A stretch of DNA of 64,000 nt from Desulfosediminicola ganghwensis. GTDB lineage: Bacteria > Desulfobacterota > Desulfobulbia > Desulfobulbales > Desulfocapsaceae. Below the pieces are notes generated by a model. The model ran no database searches. It was not told the origin of the DNA and saw nothing but the letters and a program-made list of their open reading frames with translations. Both the position numbers and the translations under genes were made by a program. This document shows positions 26,577 to 34,919 of this stretch, one piece after another. Each line of letters opens with the position of its first letter. Position 1 is the stretch's first letter. The stretch is taken from the NCBI RefSeq assembly GCF_005116675.2, contig NZ_CP050699.1, positions 2,193,001 through 2,257,000 on the forward strand, in the 5' to 3' direction.

Positions 26577-28520
26577 ATGAATTTCACAACTGCTTTGCCC
26601 AAGACACTTGCGTTAGCTACAGCTGTTTTGACTCTGCCACTAGCTGTCCTGGCATACGACATCGGAAGCACTGACCCCGAGGTTCTTAAGGAACTTTACC
26701 CAGGTGCAACCTATTCGCCGTATGCACAGCGTACGTTCCCAAGTACGGTCTACTGGGGAGAGACCCACTTACACACGGGATTATCGCTCGATGCAGGACT
26801 GTTCGGCAACATCCTAGGTCATGAGGATGCATACCGATTCGCACGGGGTGAAGAGATTACCTCATCTACCGGCTTACCGGTAAAACTCAGCCGGCCTCTT
26901 GACTGGATCGCTATCACTGACCACTCCGACATGATGGGCATTGCCACGGATATTCAAAACGGGGCGCCGAACATCGTCGCGGATCCAAAAGGCAGGGAGT
27001 GGGCTGAGGGCTTCCAAAAAGGAGGTGAGGCCGCCGCTAAGGCCGCCTTCGACCTGATTACCAATTTCTCCCAGATGACAATTCCTGAGAAACTTGTTGC
27101 CGACTACTCCCCCGGTTCCGGAGTGTATAATAAACTGTGGGACAAAATTATCAGCACTGCCGATGATTTTTACGAACCGGGCCGCTTTACCACCTTAATC
27201 GGCTTTGAATGGACTTCAGTTCCCAAAGGTTACAACTTGCATCGCAATGTCATTTTACGTGATGATAGCCGCCGGGCAGGAATGGTCATTCCTCTTACGA
27301 CGCAACCTCCCTTGGGCACCCAGGACCCTCTTGATCTCTATAAATGGCTGGAGACCTACGAAAACAAGACCGGAGGCCAGGCCTTTGCACTGGCCCATAA
27401 CGGTAATCTTTCTAACGGCTGGATGTTTCCTCTGGTGGAAACCTATGCAGGAGGCAAGGTTGACGAAAATTACCTCACTCTGCGGGCCAAATGGGAACCA
27501 CTCTACGAAGTCACCCAGATCAAGGGTGATGGGGAAGCACATCCGTTTCTTTCGCCCGATGATGAGTTCGCAGACTATGAAACCCTGGACAAGGGCAACC
27601 TTGACCTCACCGATCTCAAAAAAGATGATATGCTGCAGCGTGAGTATGCCCGAGAGGCTCTGAAAAACGGCCTCCTACTGGAGCAACAACTGGGCATCAA
27701 TCCGTACAAGTTCGGCATGGTCGGGGCGACAGACAGCCACACAAGCTTATCCACAGCCGAAGAAGAAAACTTCTTCGGGAAATCAACCAGTGCTGAACCT
27801 TCAAAAACACGAGTAGCGCACCCATTTGTCAAATCAGAACTGGGGGCTATTGAAGGTTATGAACTATCTGCGTCCGGCTATCAGGCTGTTTGGGCATCAG
27901 AGAATACCCGTGAGGCTATTTTTGATGCCATGGAGCGCAAAGAGACCTATGCCACAACTGGTCCCCGTATCATAGTCAGGTTTTTTGGCGGATGGGAATT
28001 CGTTGAAGATGATATCAGAAATCGAGCTCCTGCCTTTATTGGATACCAAAAGGGCGTTCCCATGGGCGGAGATCTGACAACTGCGCCTGAAGACAAAGTA
28101 CCAAGTTTCATGGTGGTCGCACTCCGTGATCCTATAGGTGCGAATCTGGATAGAGTCCAGATCATCAAGGGCTGGCTTGACGAGCAGGGCAAGACCCATG
28201 AACGCATCTATGATGTCGCCGTCTCTGACGATCGTTCGATAGATGCAAATGGCCGCTGCCTGGAAGCTATTGGCAACACCGTCGACATTGACAAGGCCAC
28301 ATGGAGCAATAGCATCGGAGAATCAGAACTCACTGCCGTTTGGACCGACCCCGAGTTCGATCCAACCCAAAAAGCTTTTTATTACGCAAGAATACTTGAG
28401 ATTCCAACACCCAGGTGGGTGCTCTATGATAAACTCCGCTTTGGCGCTGAGATACCTGATGAAGCACAACTCACCCATCAGGAGCGGGCATATACGAGCC
28501 CTATCTGGTACACGCCGTAG
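26577..28520 (+). CDS. DUF3604 domain protein, exported
   Basis: 647 residues. A signal peptide ([15 protein letters not shown]) is followed by the full DUF3604 domain: [56 protein letters not shown], and [13 protein letters not shown]. The His and Asp residues in HLHTG, DHSD, HNGN and DSH are arranged as in PHP-like metal-dependent hydrolases. Proteins of this family are widespread and uncharacterised; periplasmic location is inferred. It lies 185 bases after the frameshifted MBL gene and before a remnant of a second MBL gene, so the locus may once have had MBL-DUF3604-MBL order. Confidence 0.9.
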   Translation: MNFTTALPKTLALATAVLTLPLAVLAYDIGSTDPEVLKELYPGATYSPYAQRTFPSTVYWGETHLHTGLSLDAGLFGNILGHEDAYRFARGEEITSSTGLPVKLSRPLDWIAITDHSDMMGIATDIQNGAPNIVADPKGREWAEGFQKGGEAAAKAAFDLITNFSQMTIPEKLVADYSPGSGVYNKLWDKIISTADDFYEPGRFTTLIGFEWTSVPKGYNLHRNVILRDDSRRAGMVIPLTTQPPLGTQDPLDLYKWLETYENKTGGQAFALAHNGNLSNGWMFPLVETYAGGKVDENYLTLRAKWEPLYEVTQIKGDGEAHPFLSPDDEFADYETLDKGNLDLTDLKKDDMLQREYAREALKNGLLLEQQLGINPYKFGMVGATDSHTSLSTAEEENFFGKSTSAEPSKTRVAHPFVKSELGAIEGYELSASGYQAVWASENTREAIFDAMERKETYATTGPRIIVRFFGGWEFVEDDIRNRAPAFIGYQKGVPMGGDLTTAPEDKVPSFMVVALRDPIGANLDRVQIIKGWLDEQGKTHERIYDVAVSDDRSIDANGRCLEAIGNTVDIDKATWSNSIGESELTAVWTDPEFDPTQKAFYYARILEIPTPRWVLYDKLRFGAEIPDEAQLTHQERAYTSPIWYTP

Positions 28521-28698
28521 CAACGGTAAACGAAACAGAGACCATGGCAGAAGTGGCCTCATTGCCCAATGCTCATTGCAGGCAAGTGCATATGTTCCGT
28601 ATCCGGTTTCTGGCTGGCCTCATCATTCGTGTAATGATGAGTGCTGGCTATGCATAAGCCAAACCAATTTTACCTTGGTATTTAAAGATATTTTCGGT
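28521..28698. other. Short gap after DUF3604
   Basis: No gene supported. It joins the DUF3604 stop to the remnant of a second MBL gene. Confidence 0.4.
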
Positions 28699-28826
28699 TG
28701 GAGTGGCACTTTACCTGAGCACCCTGGTGCATGCTACGGTGCCCGTTTTCGGCAGCAAGATCATGGCCATGACAGAACCACGACTGGCCGTGGCCCATCA
28801 CTTCCAGAACCACCCGGAATGATCCG
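28699..28826 (+). pseudogene. Remnant of a second MBL-fold hydrolase gene (C-terminal part)
   Basis: The nucleotide sequence aligns with 26088-26210 of the MBL gene: LSTLVHATVPVFGSKIMAMTEPRLAVAHHFQNHPE against VSTLVHTAAPVFGKIMAMTEPKRAVAYHFQNDPD (shown in two pieces of the family motif VSTLVHT and KIMAMTEP). There is a 3-base insertion (GS for G) and a stop at TGA 28820-28822. The remnant runs into the IS4 target site. Confidence 0.75.
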
Positions 28827-28837
28827 TGGTCTGTCCC
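28827..28837. repeat. Target-site duplication, left copy (11 bp)
   Basis: TGGTCTGTCCC, identical to 30402-30412, flanks the IS4-family element. Confidence 0.9.
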
Positions 28838-30401
28838 GAATGGCGCTAGTTTAAGCGTGTTTTATAGGTGAAAAGCAACTGAATATATTGGCAAAAATTG
28901 GTATAATTTGCTATGCGAAACCAACACCAAATCATGCCAATGTTGCCCGGTTTTCACCTTCCCAAACGAGGTAGAAAACCTCATAGCCAACAACAAAAAT
29001 TTGCTCGAAAAATCACTTCCCTCAGACAGAACTCTTTTAAACAGATAGGAGAGATTTTTGGGCAATTCATTCCCACGAAATTGCTCAAACAGGATCCTTC
29101 GGGAAAGATGAGCAGACGACGTTTGTTTACCAAGGAAAACACTTTTTGGTCCTTCTTAGGCCAAGTCCTTGATGCAGACGGTGGATGTAGAGAAGCTGTA
29201 AAAAAGTTGCAATCATATGCATCTAACCACGGCCTTCGGCTTCCATCATCATCTACCGCTTCATATTGCTGTGCACGTAAGAAATTAGATGAAAATCTGC
29301 TTGTTGAGGTGTTTCAACATACTGCTAAATGGTCCGGAGCACGACGTGCATCTCATTCATTAAATGATCGCCAGGTAATTGTTGTTGATGGGACAGGTGT
29401 TACAATGGCGGATACAGCAGAAAATCAAGAGCTTTGGCCACAGTCATCGAACCAGAAACCAGGATGCGGCTTCCCCTCAGCACGAATATGCGCATACTTT
29501 TCATTGCAAACCGGAACAATGCTCAGCTATGCCATCGGTAATAAAAAGAGTAACGAACTTCCATTGTTCCGTAAGCAGTGGTCCACCTTTGAGGCTGGTG
29601 ATATCTTTCTTGGTGATAAAGGTTTTTGTAGTTACTTCGATTTAGCCGAGCTGAAAAAACGCTGTGTTGATAGTGTGATAACACTTGCTCGTAGAAAACC
29701 AGTCGGTAGGAAAAACTGCATTAAAGAATTCGCTCCTGATGATCTACTGATTGAATGGAAAAAACCAGTATACAGGGAAATGGTGTCGTATTCGCGGAAA
29801 ACCTGGGAGGACCTTCCCGACAAACTCGTTATGAGACAAATCAAAGTAAAGGTGACTCAATCAGGGTTTAGAACAAAAGAATTTCATATTGTTACCACGC
29901 TAATCGATCAAGATCAGTACCTGAAAGACGAAATTGCAGCGTTATACCTTAAGCGTTGGGATGTCGAACTTTTCTTTCGTGATATCAAGACAACGATGGG
30001 ATTTGATATCCTCCGGTGCCAATCGCCTGAAATGATAAAGAAAGAAATTTTAATGTACTTCATAGCGTACAACTGCATCCGGCGCATAATGTTACAAGCG
30101 ACACAGCTGGTAGACATTGATATCCGGTCTATCAGTTTCAAAGGAAGTCTACAGGCTATTAGAAGTTGGGAACCACGGTTGGGGTCCTCTAGGTTGAGCA
30201 CAAATGAAAGACAAAACATGCTCTCAGATTTATCCTTTGTCGTGGCTCGTTGCAAAGTTTTCGACAGGCCTGGACGAAGCGATCCGCGGTGTCTTAAGCG
30301 AAGACCAAAACCTTATCAGTTACTCAACAAACCTAGGAGTGAAATGGTCGAAATACAGCATCGGAGCAGATATGAAAAAAAGGCTTAAACTAGCGCCATT
30401 C
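28838..30401 (+). mobile_element. IS4-family insertion sequence, complete (1564 bp)
   Basis: Ends are perfect inverted repeats of 19 bp (GAATGGCGCTAGTTTAAGC at 28838-28856; its complement at 30383-30401). It is flanked by an 11-bp direct repeat, the length expected for IS4-type transposition, and holds one intact transposase. Perfect ends and duplication suggest a recent insertion. It separated the MBL remnant from the IS110-type remnant. Confidence 0.93.
28913..30388 (+). CDS. IS4-family transposase
   Basis: 491 residues, DDE type. An N-terminal helical region with basic character (RRRLFTKENTFWSFLGQVL) is followed by the RNase H-like core: first Asp in VVDGTGVTMADT, second in FLGDKGFCSYFDLAEL, and Glu in the signature YLKRWDVELFFRDIKTTMGFDIL. 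It spans nearly the entire IS4 element from 75 bases after the left end and overlaps the right inverted repeat. No frameshift or internal stop, so it is probably active. Confidence 0.93.
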   Translation: MRNQHQIMPMLPGFHLPKRGRKPHSQQQKFARKITSLRQNSFKQIGEIFGQFIPTKLLKQDPSGKMSRRRLFTKENTFWSFLGQVLDADGGCREAVKKLQSYASNHGLRLPSSSTASYCCARKKLDENLLVEVFQHTAKWSGARRASHSLNDRQVIVVDGTGVTMADTAENQELWPQSSNQKPGCGFPSARICAYFSLQTGTMLSYAIGNKKSNELPLFRKQWSTFEAGDIFLGDKGFCSYFDLAELKKRCVDSVITLARRKPVGRKNCIKEFAPDDLLIEWKKPVYREMVSYSRKTWEDLPDKLVMRQIKVKVTQSGFRTKEFHIVTTLIDQDQYLKDEIAALYLKRWDVELFFRDIKTTMGFDILRCQSPEMIKKEILMYFIAYNCIRRIMLQATQLVDIDIRSISFKGSLQAIRSWEPRLGSSRLSTNERQNMLSDLSFVVARCKVFDRPGRSDPRCLKRRPKPYQLLNKPRSEMVEIQHRSRYEKKA

Positions 30402-30412
30402 TGGTCTGTCCC
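30402..30412. repeat. Target-site duplication, right copy (11 bp)
   Basis: TGGTCTGTCCC, identical to 28827-28837. Confidence 0.9.
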
Positions 30413-30831
30413 CAGATTCTTCATGACCAAACTCGGAATCCTCCCACAAGGATACATTTACCCCAAAGAAGTGCGACCTATACGAGATCTCTTAAGAAAA
30501 CGAGGACATTTGGTCAGTTTGCGGACCTCATTAATCAACAGCCTACAGGGGAGATTGTCAAGAAACTGTGGCCACAGCCTTAATGGCAACAAGATCAAAC
30601 AGACAACAGAGAATCACGTAGCACCCCTCCTTTGTGACAATGATGACTTGGCGCTCAGCGGCGAAGTTTCCAAACAGAGCATCGATTATCTGAGCAGGCA
30701 AATAACCAGGATAGAAAGAACCTGCCATGAAAGGATGAAAATTGAAGATCAATATAGAAATTTACTCACCATCCCAGGTGTAGGCAAAATTCTGGCCTTA
30801 ACCATTTCCCTGGAAACAGGATCTATCGCTA
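30413..30831 (+). pseudogene. IS110-type transposase remnant, middle part (piece 1 of 2)
   Basis: In frame from about 30420: LGILPQGYIYPKEVRPIRDLL, LRTSLINSLQG, LLTIPGVGKILALTISLETGS. This is the second half of the RuvC-like domain and the start of the transposase_20 domain of an IS110-type (COG3547) recombinase. The N-terminal 100 or so residues, including the first DEDD residues, are missing. At 30831 the gene is interrupted by the IS3-family element; it resumes at 33396. Confidence 0.85.
30829..30831. repeat. Target-site duplication of the IS3 element, left (CTA)
   Basis: CTA here and at 33393-33395. Removing one copy plus the element restores the IS110 frame as ...GSIARFKTVGDYASYCR..., which proves the insertion point. 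Confidence 0.88.
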
Positions 30832-30861
30832 TGATCTTGCAACAATAAAGTGGAACCCTAG

Positions 30862-31065
30862 TTAAGCCGTTTTTTCCCTATCCCACCACTCCTGCTCAAA
30901 AAGAGCTGGTGCTTTGTAACCGTTCGTCGAGTGCTTCCTCTGACGATTAAAATAGACCTCTATATAGTTGAACAGTGAATGCTCGGCTTCCAATTTGTCG
31001 CGAAATTTCACATGATGAGTCAGCTGTGTCTTCAAAGAGGCAAAGAAGGATTCAGAGACTGCATT
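30862..31065 (-). pseudogene. IS3 orfB transposase, 3' part (piece 2 of 2)
   Basis: Encodes NAVSESFFASLKTQLTHHV, then FNRQRKHSTNGYKAPALFEQ, the final DDE segment with the catalytic Glu (SESFFASLK) of an IS3 OrfB. It joins in frame with 32350-33027; together 882 bases, 293 residues. Missed as a reading frame because it has no start of its own. Confidence 0.9.
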
Positions 31066-31077
31066 GACGCTCCTATG

Positions 31078-32136
31078 TCAAGAGGTCAAGGCGGCATCTT
31101 CCAAATCAGCCAAAATTAATGGGTACAATTCTCTGACAATATAACGTTTCAAACAACGATGTATCTCTTTCACGGATTTTCCTTCTGCAGTTCTACGAGC
31201 GACATAAACCTGGGTGCGTGGATCACTCCTCATGCGTACCATGGCGATCGTCCAGAGAGCATTGTTTGCAGCTCGGTTACCACCTCTATTCAGGCGGTGA
31301 CGGACTGTTTTCCCAGAAGATGCTTCCAAAGGGTTAACACCGCACAACGATGCAAGTGCTGATTCACTTCGTAAACGTTCAGGATTATCGCCGGCTACAG
31401 ATAGCAATATGGCAGCTGTTTGAGGCCCGACACCAAACTGCTTACGCACCCGCGTAGCTGCTTTTGCAGTCAATTGTTCCAGATCTTTGTCTAATAACTT
31501 CAGTTCTTCTGTCAAGTATAACCAGCGCTTAGCAAGGAGGCGAAGTGTTGTTGCCAAGGTTTTCGACCAGTTTGTTTCACCCAAAGAACGAAGGCGTGCA
31601 CAGCATTTCGCACACTCGGCAGCATTTGATTTCCATAATCTTGATCTTATTTCATCTGGCGCAGAAATTAACAAGCCTCTTAGCTGGTTGATTGTCTGTG
31701 TCCTGGATTTAACCGTGCTACGTCGAGCAACTGAAATAATACGCATTGCTTCTGCTGCACCTGACTGTGATTTTGGAACTGCACAGTCGGTACCTGATAA
31801 AACGGTGCGGGCTGCACTCTCAGCATCTGTTGGATCAGATTTTCCACGAAATCGGCGCATTGAACGATCTGGTCGATTAATTTCCAGAACTAAAACATCC
31901 TCCGCAGCAAGATACCTGGCCAGGCCCGCACCATAAGTTCCAGTACCTTCAATCCCCGCTCTTTGCAGGTCTCCAAAAGATCGAGCCCATTTAGCTAATT
32001 GTTTATATCCTTTTGAATTAGCTGTAACTGATAAATGACCTAAAAGTTTGCCTACGCTATCAATGACGACTCCAATGTGCTGGTCCAAGTGGGTATCAAC
32101 ACCAAGGATTACCTCACGTGTCAGTTGGCTGCTCAT
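31078..32136 (-). CDS. IS110-family transposase (DEDD recombinase)
   Basis: 352 residues. The N-terminal RuvC-like domain has LGVDTHLDQHIGVVID (first Asp), AGIEGTGTYGAGLARYL (Glu) and RGKSDPTDAESAAR (Asp pair). The C-terminal transposase_20 domain has VGPQTAAILLSVAGDNPERL and ASLCGVNPLEASSGKTVRHRLNRGG, where the Ser is the likely nucleophile. These enzymes insert using an RNA encoded in the element end. GAGG of TAGGAGGTAGTCG sits 6 bases before the ATG. No disruption, probably active. Confidence 0.93.
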   Translation of the reverse strand: MSSQLTREVILGVDTHLDQHIGVVIDSVGKLLGHLSVTANSKGYKQLAKWARSFGDLQRAGIEGTGTYGAGLARYLAAEDVLVLEINRPDRSMRRFRGKSDPTDAESAARTVLSGTDCAVPKSQSGAAEAMRIISVARRSTVKSRTQTINQLRGLLISAPDEIRSRLWKSNAAECAKCCARLRSLGETNWSKTLATTLRLLAKRWLYLTEELKLLDKDLEQLTAKAATRVRKQFGVGPQTAAILLSVAGDNPERLRSESALASLCGVNPLEASSGKTVRHRLNRGGNRAANNALWTIAMVRMRSDPRTQVYVARRTAEGKSVKEIHRCLKRYIVRELYPLILADLEDAALTS

Positions 32137-32349
32137 CGACTACCTCCTAAAAGTTTAGTAGGTATCACCAGCCCGGATTACAGGACAGGACACTCAAGAT
32201 GCAGGACAAAGCTCCTATTAGGTCACAAGCAATCGGCCCAGTGATGCATGGGGAACGCCAGGGCCAGCCGACAGGTCAACGCAAAGGCAATAGAGCCAAT
32301 CCCAGCACGGGTCAGGCTAGCCTGACATTCAATACCACTATAACTGAGT
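32137..32349 (-). ncRNA. Candidate bridge-RNA region of the IS110 element
   Basis: This non-coding left end precedes the transposase, where IS110-group bridge RNAs are made. It contains GTCAGGC-TA-GCCTGAC (32322-32337 region, a perfect hairpin), the octamer GCTCCTAT (32211-32218) that also occurs at the opposite element end (31069-31076), and ATCCCA (32299-32304), identical to the target sequence next to the insertion (32350-32355). These fit donor- and target-guide segments, but the lengths are short and chance is possible. Confidence 0.4.
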
Positions 32350-33027
32350 ATCCCAACAATTTCCCTTGCGACTCATGCTTTGAATATATCCATTCTGTGT
32401 TAGTACAGCCCTGAAACTGGAACTTGCATACTGAATGCCACGATCACTATGGATCATCAAACCTGGTGCAGGCCTGCGCCTCATTATTGCTTTTTTAAGT
32501 GCATATATTGCAGATTTACTCTCCAGGGATTCGCTCAGATCCCAGCCAACAATCGCGCGAGAAAATAGATCAATAAACACTGTGAGATAATGCCATTTTG
32601 CACCGACCTTGATGTAGGTGATATCGCTCACCCAGGTGGTGTTCGGTGCTGAAACTGAGAAATTACGATCAAGCAGATTCGGCGCTACAGGTTGCTTATG
32701 TTTTGAATCGGTTGTTACTACGAATTTCTTTGTTGTTTTGCACCTCAACCCCATTTCTTTCATTAATCGCGCAACGCGAGGCCGACTAACGCTGGAAAAT
32801 TCACGCTCATCTCGCAAGTCAGCGGTAACAAGCGGGCTGCCGACCATGCCTTTATGAACGCTAAAGATCTCCTTCACGCGCTCTTTAATCCGTATATTTT
32901 CTCGTTTTCGCTTGGAGATAGGAGCTTTCTCCCAACGATAGAAACCACTCGGGGTAACTTCTAAAGCCTGGCACATCTTCTTCACCGGAAATGCTGAGCG
33001 GTTCTTTTCAATAAATCTATATTTCAT
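32350..33027 (-). pseudogene. IS3 orfB transposase, 5' part (piece 1 of 2)
   Basis: Encodes the HTH_21-like start (MKYRFIEKNRSAFPVKKMCQ) and the integrase core up to GNCWD: first Asp in TTWVSDITYIKVG, second in HSDRGIQYAS. Broken after GNCWD by the IS110-type insertion. Its ATG overlaps the orfA stop (ATGA), consistent with programmed frameshifting or coupling in IS3 elements. Confidence 0.92.
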
Positions 33028-33326
33028 TTCGGTGCTCTGCTGAAGATGGCCACAGCTTTTTTTAGGATATCTCGTTCCATCTCGGCATCCTTGAGCTTTT
33101 TCTCCAGGTCCCTGATTTTCTTTTCCTGCTCAGTCAGAGCCTCACGACCGTTCCCAGGGAAAGCTAGTTCTTCTTTGGCTCGAAACTCACGCCTCCACTT
33201 GTAGAGAAGGTCTTTAGAGATACCGAGACTGTCGGCAACATCTTGCACTGACCTGCCGGGATCATCGGTCAGCTGAACTGCATTGCGCTTGAAATCTGGA
33301 TCGTATCTTCTTCTTTGAACACTCAT
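33024..33326 (-). CDS. IS3 orfA (HTH transposase subunit)
   Basis: 100 residues. A helix-turn-helix (RRYDPDFKRNAVQLTDDPGR, SVQDVADSLGISKDLLYKWR) is followed by a leucine-zipper coiled coil (LTEQEKKIRDLEKKLKDAEM). Intact, but the partner OrfB is broken, so the element cannot move by itself unless helped. Confidence 0.92.
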   Translation of the reverse strand: MSVQRRRYDPDFKRNAVQLTDDPGRSVQDVADSLGISKDLLYKWRREFRAKEELAFPGNGREALTEQEKKIRDLEKKLKDAEMERDILKKAVAIFSRAPK

Positions 33327-33392
33327 ATCTTCCTCCTGCCAATCTCTTTAATATTGGCTTATCTGAGTGTCCACTCTTTTATAGCAGGATCA

Positions 33393-33699
33393 CTAGGTTT
33401 AAAACGGTCGGAGACTATGCGTCCTATTGTCGAAAGGTGCCGACAAAATGGCTAAGCAACAAAAACGCAAAGGGAAAGGCAACAGCAAAAACGGTAACAA
33501 GTACCTCTCCTGGGCATTCGCCGAGGCTGCGGAATATGCCCGGAGATATAACGATCAGGCAAGGACCATTTACAACCGGAAATCGTCTAAAGCTACAGCA
33601 TCTGTCGCCTATGCAGCATTAGCACATAAACTGGCACGCGCTGCCTACTATATCATGAGGGATAATGTTGAGTTTGATGGCAACAAACTCTTTGCCTGA
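33393..33699 (+). pseudogene. IS110-type transposase remnant, C-terminal part (piece 2 of 2)
   Basis: CTA at 33393-33395 is the second target-site copy. From 33396 the frame reads RFKTVGDYASYCRK, GNSKNGNKYLSWAFAEAAEYA, ALAHKLARAAYYIMRD and ends at TGA 33699. It is the end of the recombinase whose middle lies at 30413-30831, and not a gene of its own. Confidence 0.88.
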
Positions 33700-34452
33700 A
33701 AAATCGGCCGGAACGGGGAACCTGAAGAGGGGATGGAACAACCACCAGATCTGATTGGTATCCGTTTCGCCTGTGCCGAATATCAGTTTCTTTGGCGCCC
33801 ATGCTGTGAGCCACTAAAGGGTTGGGTTTAAGCCACGAGATCTGTGCAAACAATTGGACACAACATGGCACCGATAATTTTCTGGGTCCGCGAGTATGCG
33901 GACAGGGCGTAGGTTGAAGGTTACATTGCTCCACTGCGAGATGTTGTGCGGGTCTCTCCGTTCTGTAATGTAACCTTCAACCTACGCCTCGATCCTGATG
34001 GGTGACTGGTGCGGGAAAGTATTTCCCGACACGCTACTCTGAAAAGACGGGCGCGAAAAAGATCGGTATTCTGCACGCCAGGTGTTTTATTGCAAGCACA
34101 ACACCTTAAAAAGGAAAGACGTTCGTTTCCTCACAGGGGAGTATTATCCATTGACAAGGGGCCTTTTAATGGGTGCCCCCGATCTTTATCACAGAACCTG
34201 ATTGACCGGTTGAGCGCTTGAATAAAACACCTGCATACGATAGGCTTTCAGGTAATCAGCTAACGAGTGACAGGTACGGTGAGTTCAAAAGTTAGCAACA
34301 CCTGCGGCAATATTCAATGACTATAAGGAGACCCATCACCTGAGTTTTCATCTACCTCTGAAAGGCCATGAAGAGACGGAATAGAATGGCTTTCTCCAGA
34401 TGCAACCAACATGAGGTTTCTGTAAGAGGGGTGCTTCAGGAGGACAACGACC
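33700..34452. other. Gap after the IS nest, with a large inverted repeat
   Basis: No gene supported. It contains the 22-bp inverted repeat at 33906-33988. AGGAGG at about 34437 is the ribosome site of the DUF1540 gene. Confidence 0.45.
33906..33988. repeat. Perfect 22-bp inverted repeat with 39-base spacer
   Basis: Left arm 33906-33927 begins GGCGTAGGTTGAAGG, right arm 33967-33988 is its exact complement. In RNA it would form a very stable hairpin; as DNA it may be a MITE, a transposon end pair or a recombination site. Confidence 0.85.
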
Positions 34453-34740
34453 ATGAAAATGCCAAAAGTAATGGATTGCACTGTTTCCGGCTGCGCTTAC
34501 AACACCAGCAAGGCCTGTCATGCCATGGCAATCACTATCGGTGGTAATCCCGACCAACCAATTTGCGATACATTTTTCCAATCTTCAACCCACGGCGGTG
34601 TCAAAGATTCAACCGCCGGCGTCGGAGCTTGCAAGACCTCTGATTGCAATTTCAATGAGGAATACGAGTGCGTAGCACCCAATATTAATGTCGGCATGCG
34701 CAACGGAGAACCCGACTGTCTGACATTCAGGAATAAATAG
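34453..34740 (+). CDS. DUF1540 cysteine-rich protein
   Basis: 95 residues with nine or more Cys. The repeated pattern CTVSGCAYNTSKACHAMAITI and later CKTSDCNFNEEYECVAPNINV is the DUF1540 signature (C-x4-C-x7-C-type), present twice. A metal-binding role is likely for such Cys spacing; the function is unknown. AGGAGG lies about 10 bases upstream of the ATG. Stands alone. Confidence 0.85.
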   Translation: MKMPKVMDCTVSGCAYNTSKACHAMAITIGGNPDQPICDTFFQSSTHGGVKDSTAGVGACKTSDCNFNEEYECVAPNINVGMRNGEPDCLTFRNK

Positions 34741-34814
34741 CAAACGCATTACACCCCTCAAGACAGAAACCTCTGTAATTTTAAATTGATATCGACGGGT
34801 CGAGCAAAAAGAGC

Positions 34815-34834
34815 TTTGCCCGACAGGCTCCTGG
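34815..34834 (-). repeat. Solitary end of the 12681-type inverted-repeat element
   Basis: TTTGCCCGACAGGCTCCTGG matches the complement of the left end and flank of the 12681 element (CCAGGAGCCTGTCGG) over CGACAGGCTCCTGG. No partner end found nearby. Confidence 0.45.
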
Positions 34835-34919
34835 CCACCTTAAAGGAGATGGACAATCCTGGTGGGATGCAGGGCGATTGAGGATGCAGGCCATCTGAAA
34901 AAATGGGGAGGAGTCAGAG

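Larger units (their letters stand above)
31066..32349 (-). mobile_element. IS110-family insertion sequence, complete (about 1284 bp)
   Basis: Inserted in orfB of the IS3 element: the split codons GGGAT/AATGC rejoin exactly when 31066-32349 is removed (a one-base T at the junction is shared). No terminal inverted repeats or target duplication, as usual for IS110. The 5' non-coding end (32137-32349, 213 bp) is long and the 3' end (31066-31077) very short, the IS110-group layout. Confidence 0.87.
30832..33392 (-). mobile_element. IS3-family insertion sequence, itself interrupted
   Basis: The imperfect terminal repeats are TGATCTTGCAACAATAAAG at the left and TGATCCTGCTATAAAAGAG at the right (read inward), each continuing into TGGA...TAAGCC. 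Without the nested IS110-type insert (31066-32349) the element is 1277 bp, normal for IS3. It encodes orfA and a split orfB on the minus strand. Confidence 0.9.

Noticed and set aside
30204-30848. A 214-residue gene spanning the IS4 right end
   Set aside because: The frame crosses from IS4 into the IS110 remnant and into the IS3 end; only the middle part is real transposase sequence.
33427-33699. A separate 90-residue gene
   Set aside because: It is the C-terminal end of an IS110-type transposase whose middle part lies at 30413-30831.
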